64,000 nucleotides of DNA. It comes from Portulaca oleracea. Lineage: Eukaryota; Streptophyta; Magnoliopsida; Caryophyllales; Portulacaceae. The stretch spans positions 9,732,729 to 9,796,728 of the forward strand of contig CM055885.1 of assembly GCA_029582165.1 (NCBI GenBank). Reading direction: 5' to 3'. The position numbers were made by a program, and so were the translations under genes. Positions within the stretch are counted from its first letter, which is position 1; each line of letters starts with the position of its first letter. Under the pieces are notes generated by a model. It was not told where the DNA came from and did not search any database. It saw only the letters and a list, made by a program, of their open reading frames with translations. This document shows positions 1-10,905 of the stretch, piece after piece.

Positions 1-1356
1 CTAGGAAATGGTGACTTGGTCAAGCGATCTACAATCACCCATATTGCATTGTGTTTCCACCGGTCCTTGGTAGACCTATCACAAAATCCATTGATATCGA
101 ATCCCATTTCCACTCGGGGACGTCTAACAGTTCTGAGAACTCGGTGATCGTTGATGCTCTGCCTTGACTCGCTGGCATGTAAGGCACTTTGCCACAAAGT
201 CTGCCACTTCTTGTTTCATATTACTCCACCAGAACATCTGTTTCAGGTCCGTGTAAAGCTTATTTCCTTCTGGGTGTACAGAATATGGTGTATTGTGCCC
301 TTCTTCTAAAATCTTCCTCTTTAACTCCACCATGTTAGGTACACAGACGCGGTTATGGAACCGTAATGTACCATCTTCGTGAATCACGAAACCAGGGGCT
401 TTCCCCTGCAAAACTTCCTCCCGTATCTTTGCAAGCTGCAAATCCAGCTCTTGGGTCCTCTTGATCTCTTCCATAAGGGTAGGTTGCAACTCCATGGCAT
501 TCAATACAGCTTTCTTCCCAGGTGTTACCACATTAATCTCCAATCTCCTAAACTCCTCGCACAACTCGTGCGGTACCATCATCAAGTGGTTTATAGCAGG
601 ATACGGTCTTCTACTCAGGGCATCAGCCACTACATTTGCCTTCCCGGAATGATAATAGAAATTCACATCGTAATATTTCAGAAACTCTAACCATCTTGTC
701 TGCCTGAGGTTCAGCTCCTTCTGTGTGAAAAGGTACTTCAAACTCTGATGGTCTATGAATATCTCGCAGTGTACTCCATAAAGATAATGCCTCCAAATCT
801 TAAGCGCAAAAACCACTGCTGCCAACTCCAGATCATGAGTGGGGTAATTCTTCTCATGCGTCTTCAGTTTCCTGGACGCATATGCAATCACCTTCCCTTC
901 CTGCATGAGCACACAACCCAATCCACCATGCGATGCATCACTGTAGATAACAAAACCTTCGTTCCCTTGAGGTAAAGCAAGAATAGGGGCCGAGGTAAGC
1001 CTCTTCTTCAACTCCTGGAATGCTTGCTCACATTTTTCCGACCATGCGAACTTTATTGACTTCCGAGTCAAATTGGTCAACGGGGTGGCGATTTTTGAGA
1101 AATCTTGCACGAACTTCCTATAATACCCTGCCAAGCCCAGAAAACTCCTAACCTCCGTGGCATTCTTCGGTGTCGGCCATTTGGTGATGGCCTCCACCTT
1201 TTGGGGGTCTACTGCCACTCCTTCCTTGGACACCACATGTCCTAAGAACGCTACTTGTTCCAACCAAAACTCACACTTCTTAAGCTTCGCATAAAGCTTG
1301 TTGCTCCATAGAGTCGTCAATACTTCTCTCAGATGATTCCCATGCTCCTCCCGTCA
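1..1356 (-). pseudogene. Ty3/Gypsy pol fragment: end of RT, RNase H, start of integrase
   Basis: The reading frame starts just after the lost catalytic box of reverse transcriptase, at HLREVL, and runs through [12 protein letters not shown] and [11 protein letters not shown], which are typical of plant chromoviruses. RNase H follows, with [13 protein letters not shown], the [18 protein letters not shown] stretch and DALSRR. The integrase zinc-binding part follows, with H and [11 protein letters not shown]. The frame ends near 124; homologous integrase sequence ([10 protein letters not shown]) continues out of frame to base 1, so there is at least one frameshift. The reverse transcriptase YxDD box and the protease are absent, removed by the junction near 1350. 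The remaining part would normally copy RNA to DNA, degrade the RNA strand and integrate the copy in the nucleus. It is non-functional as it stands. Confidence 0.85.
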
Positions 1357-2638
1357 CAACGTCTGCTTCATTCTCAGCCTCTTCTTTCCTCATTACATAT
1401 ACCCGTCCTCCTGCGTTGCGCGGTGGTTGTTGTTGCGGACGAGGAGGGTTTGCTGGCCTCCCTCGGTTAGTCTGATTTCCACCAGATCCACCTTGGTTTT
1501 GCTGTTGTGGCCTTTGGTTCCCATTATAGCCTCCCCGATTCTGATATGTTGTCTGCGGAGCTCTCCAATTCCCGTTATTCCCATTGTTTCCATTATTTCC
1601 ACCATTATTACCCCCTGAGTTCTGTAAAGGGCATTGCCTGATGTGATGCTGGAGACTCCTACATTTAAAGCATCCTCCCTTTGTAACTCCTGATCTACAA
1701 TTCCTAGCAAGATGGCCAGATCGACCACAAATCCCACAAATAGGCACATGAGTTGGTCCACGTCCCGAAGGTTGGTTGTTTTGCTAGTTGTTGGGGCGGA
1801 ACCTCTTTTCCTGATAAGGTTGAGGTGGGTTAAAACGGGGTGGCTCTTTCCTCTTTTGCCCCTGTATGCCTAGTTGTCGTTCCATGTCATGCATTACCCT
1901 TTCTGATGAGGCAACGCGTTGGCGTATTCGATAAGACGTGAACTCCCGTGATGACATGCGATCCTGAATCTTGCAGTTGAGTCCATCCCAGAAGCGGTCC
2001 ATCCTTAGCTGCTCAGTGGCTACCAAAGCAGATGCAAATCGAGATAATTCGGTGAACTTTGCAGAGTAGGCGAGCACGCTAGTTTCCCCTTGACGCAGAT
2101 TCATGAATTCTTTTTCTTTCGCCTTCTGGAGAGAAATTGGGTAAAATTGATCCTTTAGCACAATCTTGAAGCGGTTCCAGTCGAAACTCGATTCAGTCCT
2201 TATTTCCTTCACACTGGCCCACCACAAATCGGCCTCGTCCTTCAGGTGGTAAGCAGCAAAGTCCACCCTTAACTCCTCAGGACAGCGTGTGGTGTCGAAA
2301 ATCTTCTCAATTTCCCTAACCCAATCTTCAAAGACTTTGGGGTCAGCTACCCCGGTATAAGTGGGCGGGTTGAAGCTATTGAACCTTTGGAGGAGAGCGG
2401 AGGGATCATTCTCCCTTTCTCCTCTTTGTCGATCCACTTCCCTCTTCAGTAAATCCTCGTGCTTGTTAAGCATCTCAATCATCGACATCTGGCTCGTCGT
2501 TCCCGGTCTTTGTTGTACTTGGCGGATATCAAATGAGGAAGCGGACGAAATTGATCGCGGTTTGAGGCCGTTGTTAATTTGCGACTGCGAGCGCTCCCGA
2601 GTACCGTGGTTAGGTTGAGAACCGTTCACGTCCGACAT
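1280..2638 (-). pseudogene. Ty3/Gypsy gag with an in-frame TAG before the zinc knuckles
   Basis: Gag forms the cytoplasmic particle in which the element is reverse transcribed. The first 284 codons (2638 down to 1784) hold the capsid region, with KVFEDWVREIEKIF, YHLKDEADLWW and the ending FRPNN. A TAG at 1784-1786 stops the frame. The same frame continues without a shift through two CCHC knuckles (CGICGRSGHLARNC and CFKCRSLQHHIRQC), a Q/G/N/P-rich linker and NEADVVTG, the usual entry to protease. At about 1350 the frame runs into out-of-frame reverse transcriptase because of the internal deletion. The start ATG at 2638 is the first in the frame. One nonsense mutation therefore separates capsid from nucleocapsid. 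Programmed readthrough is possible in principle, but simple decay is more likely. Confidence 0.85.
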
Positions 2639-2776
2639 CCTGATTCAAAGGGTCGATTTAGTCTACTTAAGGGTTTTCCAATCCATTGTCTCAACATCAT
2701 ACTAGAGGTAGCTACTTGGTCCGGTCTTTATTAACGATGTCACGGTCAACATCTTTGGATTTTTCGGGGTTTTACA

Positions 2777-3088
2777 CCTATTTTCCTCTAACAGTACACC
2801 GTCGAATTGTAATAGTTTTAACTCATCAAAAAGATGATGTGGCTCCATAATATGTGACATGGAAGGCATGCTAATGTCCACGTCAACATTTTTTACCCAA
2901 CCTCCGCCTTCCATGTCACACATCATGGAGCCACGTCATCTTTTCGATGAGTTAAAACTATAACAATTCGGTCATGTACTGTTAGAAGAAAATATGTCAA
3001 TAGTTCGTACTACTAGTGTCCAAGAAAATAGTTTGTATTATTTGTATCCAACACCCCCAAAGTTGGTATTATTGATGTCCAAAAACCC
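2777..3088. mobile_element. MULE-type foldback MITE, right part, split by the Tekay insertion
   Basis: The segment contains two long complementary arms around 2810-2960 (for example GATGATGTGGCTCC against GGAGCCACGTCATC) and ends in the terminal sequence CCAAAAACCC. A complete copy with a 9-bp duplication lies at 21513-21885. The missing left end of this copy should lie beyond the Tekay element, outside the window. No protein is encoded. Confidence 0.7.
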
Positions 3089-3499
3089 TTAGATTTTGGT
3101 TGTTTACAATATTACTCTTGAATATCAGCAAATACGACTTTAGTACTTTTCACCTAATTACGTGACATTTCAATTTAGATATTATGTATTTTACAATTTA
3201 GAACATCATCCAATAAATAGAGGTTGAGGTTTTCCTGATATTGCAACAAAAACTAATTGTTTGTGGACAACGGGCAGAGTTTATTGGAATAACATATTTA
3301 TAAACTGCATACGATTATCGTCATTATTTCCAAAAGATATTTATGTTTTGAAATTGAGCCAATTGTATTACCAATAGATGTATTGTTGGACAATGTCTTG
3401 CAAATTATGCCGACAATGTATTACCAATAGATAAACTGATAAAGTGAGTGGGAAGTATTTTTAATTAGAGCCTAAGAATACATTCCCCATCATTTATAT
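3089..3499. other. AT-rich DNA without a recognised gene
   Basis: There is no credible reading frame. It may be the interior of the CACTA-like element whose end follows, because ATTACCAATAGAT motifs resemble the subterminal repeats further right. I see nothing decisive. Confidence 0.4.
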
Positions 3500-3753
3500 T
3501 TGTTGGTAAAGGTGATGTATTTCCGACAGACATTAACTGTTGGTATAAAATTTCCAATAACAACAAAACAAAATTATTGGCATTAGTTAGCAATACCAAC
3601 AGAACCTATTATCTGTTGGTAATACTTTTACAATCAGGTTTATTTCCAACAGTTCAGTGACAGATAATTATCTGTTGGAAAAAACTTATACCAACAGATA
3701 TTATACTTTTACCAACATATAAGCAATGTTGGTAAAAGTCATTTATTCCAGTG
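3500..3753 (-). mobile_element. CACTA-like (En/Spm) transposon end with subterminal repeats
   Basis: Read on the minus strand the segment begins CACTGGAATAAAT at 3753, which fits the CACT start of this superfamily. About eight copies of a short repeat (TACCAACAG or its complement CTGTTGGTA) in both orientations fill the next 230 bases, as expected for transposase-binding subterminal arrays. The opposite end and any transposase were not found, and the 3-bp duplication cannot be checked. The superfamily assignment is inferred from the terminus and the repeat style. Confidence 0.45.
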
Positions 3754-4178
3754 TTGCTTCCTTCTTCTCCATTGCTTCTCTGTGTTATCTTCTCTGTCGT
3801 CCATACCCAGTCGGCGATCACCAAGAACCGCCACCGACCACTGCTGCTCTGCCCCATCCTTCGCTCCGATCGTTGACCCCAACATGCTCTGTTTTTCTTC
3901 TCCTCCTTTCCCATTAAAGGTAACCCTAACTCTAATCCTTTCAGATCAGTTTCAAAAGTTTAAATTACAAATTTTACTTCTTTTTCCTTGTTCATTTCAG
4001 TTCTTAAATATTGTATTATGCTAATTTGATAATGGTGTTTGAGTTTGAGGATGTTTTGGGCATGAAAATTGTTGGCTTTAAGGTATACATGTGGAGATAA
4101 GGTTGATTGTGATGGATGATTTAAGTAGGATGCTTGGATGCGTAAAATTCTCTTAAATAAGCAAATTTTATTGTCAAG
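3754..4178. other. Unassigned segment with an exon-like C/T-rich stretch
   Basis: Bases 3755-3916 are C/T-rich and more GC-rich than the surroundings, and a possible splice donor (AAAGGTAACC) follows. This resembles a 5' untranslated exon or a captured gene start. The 63-80 residue frames across it match nothing I know. The rest is AT-rich and featureless. Confidence 0.3.
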
Positions 4179-5885
4179 TGTTGACCGGCTAGAAACTTCA
4201 TCATCTGCTCTTGGCTTTTTGATCTTCTTGCAGTATATGTGACAAGACGGAGAATGAACTTATTAACCATACGATGCTTATCCTGTTTGGATAATGCTAA
4301 GAGTTATTGTCGAACACATTTTCCTTAAGAGTTATTTACTATACGGTAAATGTTCAGATGGATAAAAGTTATCGCTTAACACACTCAAGACAAACTTGGT
4401 TTTCACTTGATTCACTCGTGTATAGTTGCAGTCTAGACAAGAATGAGAGGGTGTGATTATAGAATGATGTTGTACTTAAATGGTTAGGGAATATCTCCTA
4501 TTTATAAGAGAATTCCCACTCCTCTTTATACCCTTGGTCAAAGGACTTAATTAGGATCCTTAATTAGAATCATGACCTTGACTAAGTCAATTGGTCATGT
4601 GGTATAATGAGGATATATATAGTTTTTGGAGAATTATATCAGATATAAAATCGATATTGATACTTAATACATGAAGATTATATAGTTGTTGGCATTAAAA
4701 CTGCATTCTGGCACTCAACACGGTCCATGTTGCCTCAAAACGGCCCGTGTTGAGTTCAGAACTTGTTTTCGACTGTTCTGGAGACCAGCAAGACCTGCGT
4801 TGGTCTCATACATGCCCGTGTTGATCATATTCTTTATATTTACCTTATATATGACCCTTATACTTATACCACATGATTTCTTATGCTATATAATCTTCTT
4901 ATATTCTTGAAATAATCCTAATAATCCCCGCCATTTTAAGAGTATGAAAACACTTGAAATGATCTTACTTAAGTAACTAATACCCCCGCTATTTGAAAGA
5001 TACTTTAACGTGTAATCACTAGAGAACACACACAAAGCGTATGCCTAATGGAAAATAGATTACTCTTTGAACTTTTCATTTAGTTATATAAGCCAAAATT
5101 GAATACAAATCACAAAGTAGACATGTCTTTGAACTTTAGATTTATAATGATCAACTATACTCATAATACACATACGGTTTCTTAAGTGTTAATACTTGAC
5201 ACTATCATCCGGCCTTGTGTCCTTATCCTTAGTAAGTGTTTCGGAATTTTAGCGCTAAGTTCCTTTCAGCGGCCACACTTCACACTTACATAGGTAGTCT
5301 TTGGATTTTATCGCCTCTGTAATTAGGCTCCCACAAAGTCAATTAAGAGTGTCACCACTCAAGACCTTAATCCTTGTAAACGTCATTACATAACCAAGTA
5401 ACAATTGCTATCATGAACATCAAGATCTTGTGCTTGTATTGCCACTCTTATGTAGCAATTTCTCATCTATATCAAACACATATAGATAAACCAATGATTA
5501 ATAAACTTTTAAACATTAAACTTGCTCAATAAAACTTAACAAACTTGTATGAAAAATTGATACTAATAAACTTGTAAAATATAAACTTATCTTTGTAATC
5601 CCTCTTGAATCTTAGATGTCCAATTTACCCTTAGTCTCCTTCAATCTTGTCTCGTAAAATAGTTCTTAAGATTGTTGGAAAAATGCTGTTTGACCATTTT
5701 GAAACTTCATCATCTTCTCTTGGCTTCTTGATCTTCTTGCGGTATATGTGACAAGATGAAGAATGAACTTATTAACCATACAGTGCTTATCTTGTTTGGA
5801 TATTGCTAAGAGTTATGGACTAACACATTTTCCTTAAGAACTATTTACTATATCGTAAATGTTCAGAGGGATAAAACTTATCGTA
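4179..5885 (-). repeat. Degenerate LTR-like segment with 200-bp direct repeats
   Basis: About 200 bases at 4179-4375 recur in the same orientation at 5683-5885 with roughly 90 percent identity by eye. On the minus strand a TATAAATA box lies at 4499-4506, upstream of the left repeat. A GC-rich stretch of near-palindromic ACACGG/CCGTGT motifs lies further upstream at 4690-4830. This is the arrangement expected for U3, a promoter and R-U5. No pol protein is present. I read it as a collapsed LTR retrotransposon, but termini and target duplication were not found. Confidence 0.35.
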
Positions 5886-7625
5886 AATGTCTAAAATGGG
5901 GTCTTATGTGTTCATCGGATGTTAGAGTGAAAAGTTATGACCCGTCAAAGTAATGCTCCCAACCATGTTAAAACCAGAATTTTAATTCACCGAGCCTTTT
6001 TCAAAGCCAGTTTCTGTTGGCTTCAAAGCCTTTTCTGATTTTATGACCAACATAAACGTTGTAGAGTACTCTTCAAGCTTTCCATGGACTACTAACACAC
6101 ATTCATTTTTTTCGATAAGTAGGGCAATCGGCCAAAATTTATTAGCACCGAGTGGGCCCACAGTGCCCAAAAGGACGCAAACAGTGGCCTCACAGCGTAA
6201 ATACATCTCATCCCAAAAGGTACGGTAACAAGCCTTCCACAAACCAGCTACACCCACTACTAATGACAAGAACCACACAATTACAATTGACAAAATTTCC
6301 AGCACAGGCTCAACAATTGAAGCATAGAGCCTCTACCACACTGTTATGTATCCTTTCCCCTCAATTCTACACATTCATACAATGTCTATTTCTTAAGTTA
6401 TGATTTCTCAAAGTTGCCTTCCCGAACTGGAATTTTTTTATATTTGCAGGCCAGCCTTCTTGTTTACTTATTTTCAAGTCTTTACACTTTTTTTTGGCCT
6501 TAGCTCTTAATTGGAGAGTTGTAGAACTTATTAATTTTTAGCTTACCTAAACGTCCCCTTATGAAGTTTTTAGAGGTCTATAAAGAAAGTTATGTCTTAC
6601 GCAAATTTACTGCGAAGTCTCAAAAATTGTTCAATCTTTTAATTAAAAATTAACTCTTATTAAGTAATTAGGAGACGTCCTCCTTATCAAGAATCCAATT
6701 TAATTTACTTTAGTGTTTTGCTCAAGTGTGGTCCAAGAGGTCGTTGATGCTCCCTATTCGAGTCCAGTTAAGCTTTCAAATCGCTTTATTTGTGGGTTCA
6801 AAGGTATGCATATATATTGCATGTACTCTACCCAAGCTCATTTTTTTAGTTCAAGTAAGCAAGTTCATTAAGTTTAATGTAATTAACTAACGTTTTACAC
6901 GTTTTCTACCATAAATATGGTCCCGACCCAAGTTACTTGTGCCCAAAGTGCACTACCCAATTAAGTCAGTACCTGACCAATGCCAACTGGACCTTCCAAT
7001 CGCTCCGGGTATGCGCATATAATAGGCTTAGTCCGATGATGTCAAGCATACCATTATATAATTTCATTTTTGTTGTGACGTTTGGATGAACCGCTACATA
7101 ATGTGCGTCGCTATTCAACATTTCTCTTGTAGTGCAAGTTTTAAGTGTTGTTACTTTATTTCTTTTGTTTTTGTTTTTAAATGAATTGAAATGAGATAAA
7201 ATGAATTGCCTAAGTTTATTTAACTGTATAGGGGTATATGTATTGAGTTTCGACTCATTTGCAAAATTATTTTATGTTTTGTTTTAGGTGTTACCTCTAG
7301 TGCTGATAAACCAAGTATCGATCAGAAGGCAGGTTAAGTTGGCAAGTAGGAAGTCTCCCTTGGTTTTGATGAAGTTAAATTATATTTTTGGTGTACATGT
7401 TTGATATGGTTTGGCGTATGTGAGTTCTGAATGTATATGAGCCTTTGGTGTTGGTTGTAATATATATGTTGGATGTGAGATATGTTGGGTCTAAGTCTAA
7501 CATGGTATACTTGTACTTGTATAATGTTCATGTTCATCTTTGGAAATGTTTTGTCATTTTTAATTCGTGTCTTGTTTAGGAATGTGGGTTGTTAGCATAA
7601 TCCATTATTATGGACAGCGGTAGTA
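5886..7625. other. Unassigned intergenic DNA
   Basis: No convincing gene, terminal repeat or RNA gene was found. A 107-codon minus-strand frame at 5982-6305 has a hydrophobic start but no recognisable domain and is not supported. Confidence 0.4.
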
Positions 7626-7633
7626 CCCTTAGG

Positions 7634-7799
7634 CAAGGTTGTTAAAATCGGGATCCCAACTCGAAACTATGGGGAAGTTAGGATCGGAAATTAGCCCATG
7701 TAGGATCGCGGATCGTGTGTAAATAGTAGAATCGTATCGAGGATTTTGGACCATAAAATTGTAGAATCGTAAATCAGGATCGTGATTTTAATAACTATG
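7634..7799. mobile_element. hAT-type MITE with perfect 8-bp target duplication
   Basis: The 166-bp element is flanked on both sides by CCCTTAGG (7626-7633 and 7800-7807). Its ends are imperfect inverted repeats: CAAGGTTGTTAAAATC on the left and, complemented, CATAGTTATTAAAATC on the right. An 8-bp duplication is diagnostic of hAT elements. There is no coding capacity, so it would depend on a transposase supplied elsewhere. Confidence 0.8.
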
Positions 7800-7845
7800 C
7801 CCTTAGGTTGTTAATCCGCTACGCTAATCATTGGGTTAAATTGTA

Positions 7846-8110
7846 CTACCTCCGTCCCAATTTAATTGTCCATTTACCTAATTTTACAAGATCAATGCAC
7901 ATTGGTAATAGTGTGAAAAGTTTGTTCATTGCCAAAATTACCCTTCAAAATTCTTTAAAAAAAATTAAAAATTGTTGGAATTCTAAACAAATTCATTTAT
8001 TAGGGTAAAATAGGAATGACAATCGATGAAATAGTAAAAGAGACAAATACAAAGGGATAAAAAAAATTAGTTATTTGCGCAAATAAATTGGGACAGAACT
8101 ACAGAGGTAA
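7846..8110. mobile_element. Stowaway (Tc1/mariner) MITE
   Basis: The ends are CTACCTCCGTCCCAATTT and, complemented, TTACCTCTG followed by GTCCCAATTT, with TA on both sides. The 265-bp body is non-coding. A second, truncated member of the family is at 51990-52200. Confidence 0.7.
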
Positions 8111-9479
8111 TATTTAACGTTAATCTTGTGATTATTAACCTAGGGGTGTTACAACATGCCTATTAACTTACACTTTAATAGAGATCAAATGAGTTGAAGT
8201 GCTTATCTATAATTCTATAATAATATAAAAGTAGAATATTTGAATTTTGAAATCCTGCTCATAAAGTGAATTTCGGTAGAATAGACCAATCAAATTTTAG
8301 AAAAAAACAATTAATATAATGATTTTCCCGCCCAAGTACAATTGTCGCATCAGTTAATTTCCCTTCAAATTAGGAACCGCTTTCAATATATGATTCCTTC
8401 CTTCCCCAAATCACGCGTAGGTTAACGATCCTCCCCCTCCCTCTTTCTCTGCCTCAACATTATATAATTCACGCCTCATCTTTATTTTGATTCTCATTTC
8501 ATTCTCCTTTCTCCCTCTCTCTCTGTCTCTCTCCTCTTTTCAAACTTATCGGAAACACCCATACTCCATTAAATTGAACAGGGTTCTATGGTCGGCCCGT
8601 GACCCCTGGGTTCAGATATTCCCTATGTTCTTTTGGATTGTATTATCTATATGCTATTGTCCCAATCATCAAATTGACTTGAAATTCGGAGTTTGACCTT
8701 TAGGTTTCTGTTTGCAATGTGCTCAAACAAATGAAATCACGCAAAATTTTGGAAAAGTTTTTGGAAATAACGAAATCACACACTATAAGTTCTTTCCCCT
8801 TTCTCTCTGTTTTTTTAGATTGATATTTGGCTAATAAAGTGATGATATTTGGAGTGTTTGTACAGGATATTTTTCACTCACTTGTTTTGCTTTGCTTTTG
8901 TTATGTGTATTGTTGTAAAAAGTTCTCCAGGTTTCCGCACATCAACACCTAAAGTTTCATTCCAAGATTTGTTAAATGGCTATTTTTCAGTGTATTATAC
9001 ATACTTAATACTTATGTAGCTCTTTCTTCATATTTGACGAGGAAATTGGAATAAATTCATGAAGGAAATTACAGGTTAGTCTTTTACTGATACTTTTCTT
9101 AATTTCATACCATAAATTATTCTTGCGTATTGCAGTCAGATTTGATTTAATGCGAGAGCCGTGAAGAAAAGGGAAACCAAGGAATAAGGGGTATCAAGGG
9201 TGATAGCTGGCTTAGCTCCACTCATGCATCTGTCACTGTCCATGTAATGCCTAATCATAAAGAAATGGAAACCAAGGAAGAAAAGAGAAAACCAAGGAAG
9301 AAATGGAAACAGAAAGGGTCTGTGTTGTTTCTAAATGTAATGTCCTTGATGTAAAATTGTTGTATGACACTCAATTCATATAATAAATATCCGACAAATT
9401 TTAGTAAAAAAAGGTTTGTTGCTATTTGTTTGAGATTTTGGGCGGAAATGTTGTAAAGTTGTATCTTTGTGATCTATCT

Positions 9480-9735
9480 CCCAATCCAATTGAAAATCTT
9501 TAACTCCCACCCAAATTTAGTTAGGAATCTATAGATTAACATTTTAGAATTTTGTTAATAGTGTACATACAAAAAGCTTAATCTACCTTATATAATTAGT
9601 TATCTACCTCCTAATCCTATTAATAGTGTAATTTCTATCCAAATCTAATTAGAAATCTACATCTTACCCAAATCTAATTAGCAGTCTACATCCCAACCTA
9701 ATATATGAATATCCAAGCATCTTTCTCTTTCAATT
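9480..9735 (+). repeat. Degenerate minisatellite, first array
   Basis: Units of about 30-40 bases built on CCCAAATCTAATTAGNAGTCTACATC repeat several times with variable spacing. The array ends in an ATATGAATATCCAAG stretch. The same unit forms a second array at 10672-10905. Confidence 0.55.
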
Positions 9736-9876
9736 TCTCAACTATCAACATTTAAAGAACCATTGAATTTTTTGCAAACAAATACAAACAAGTTAGTTTT
9801 CAAAAGGTACTATCAAAATAAAATTAATCAAATTTTAGAAAAATACACAAGTTTTTTATTCTTCTTGCACTGTTAA

Positions 9877-10099
9877 GGTGCCATTCTTTTATAAGGTACA
9901 GCACGGTGCGGTACCGCAAGTTACCGCAACTCACCACAATTCAACACAACTTACCATTTACCTTTTTAATAAATTTCAAAAAAATTTACATAACTTTATT
10001 ATTTCCACCACAACTTACCACAACTAACCGCAACTTATCGCAATCTACCATACCGCAACTTACCGCATCGCAGCAGTACCGTATAAAAGAACGATGACC
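9877..10099. mobile_element. Tourist-like MITE, TSD TAA
   Basis: TAA flanks both ends (9874-9876 and 10100-10102). The termini are GGTGCCATTCTTTTATA and, complemented, GGTCATCGTTCTTTTATA. The body is a run of ACCGCAACTTACC motifs facing their complements, so the element can fold back on itself. Related copies are at 14267, 16849 and (truncated) 48839. Confidence 0.7.
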
Positions 10100-10671
10100 T
10101 AAGAATGCTATGATACTTCATTCATATATTACGAACCAAAAAGAGGGGTTTTCCTACGGATATCCAAGGATTTGTTATAAGAGTAAAAAAATCATACAGT
10201 AATTAACATTTAAAATGATACTCACAATAAAGAAAATAACTTTAACACTTATAGAAACCTAATAATAACCACGAAACTTTTATCTTTAAATAAACATTAC
10301 ATTTTCTTATTAAAAATTTATTAATATATGTCCTTTAATTTTATATGACTAATTTAGTTGATATATATTTAATGATCAAGATTAAAAATCTAAATTAACT
10401 ATAGTTTTGTTCCTTATTTTAAACTACTAACGTTTTTATGATTACTATGATAATCTATCTATCTAGAAATATATGAAAGTAGTATATTGAGATTAAAAGT
10501 AATATCTATGATTATTATGATCGATGTAAATATAAAAAAGTGATTGTAGACGACCAATCATATTAAAGAAAAAAATTGATTTAAAAGTATAGTAAACAAT
10601 TCATGCCCATTAAATAATAAAAAAAAATCGATTTAAAAAAAATATTAATCAAGAAGCTAAATCAAATTACG

Positions 10672-10905
10672 AAATCTACCTCTTAACTCAATTAAGAGTC
10701 TAACTCCCAATTAAATCTAGTTAGGAATCTACATCTCACCCAAATCTACTTAGTAGTCTACCTCCCAACCAAATCTAATTAGGAATCTACATCTTATCCA
10801 AATCTAATTAGAAGTCTACTCCCAACCAAATTTAATTAGGAATCATCTTACCCAAATCTAATTAAGAATCTACATCTCACCCCTAACTAATATTTAGATA
10901 TTCAG
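10672..10905 (+). repeat. Degenerate minisatellite, second array
   Basis: About six to seven units of the form CCCAAATCTAATTAGGAATC plus TACATCTCA occur head to tail. The array ends in TATTTAGATATTC, much like the array at 9480-9735. Paired minisatellites are common inside plant Helitrons. Confidence 0.6.

Larger units (their letters stand above)
1..2776 (-). mobile_element. Tekay-like Ty3/Gypsy chromovirus, internally deleted, cut by window edge
   Basis: The order on the minus strand is a remnant of LTR start (2776 to about 2728), leader, gag, zinc knuckles, second half of reverse transcriptase, RNase H and the start of integrase. The terminal TGTAAAACCCCG matches the LTR starts at 21989 and 53591. 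Two deletions are visible. One, near 2727, removes most of the 5' LTR and the primer-binding site. The other, near 1350, removes protease and the reverse transcriptase core. The integrase part is nearly identical to the plus-strand fragment at 52201, so both belong to one family. The element interrupts a MULE-type MITE whose remainder starts at 2777. It cannot encode a working polyprotein. The family name Tekay is inferred from the chromodomain of the sister copy and the long LTRs. Confidence 0.85.

Noticed and set aside
5982..6305. 107-codon minus-strand frame with a hydrophobic start
   Set aside because: No domain, no family resemblance and no supporting context.
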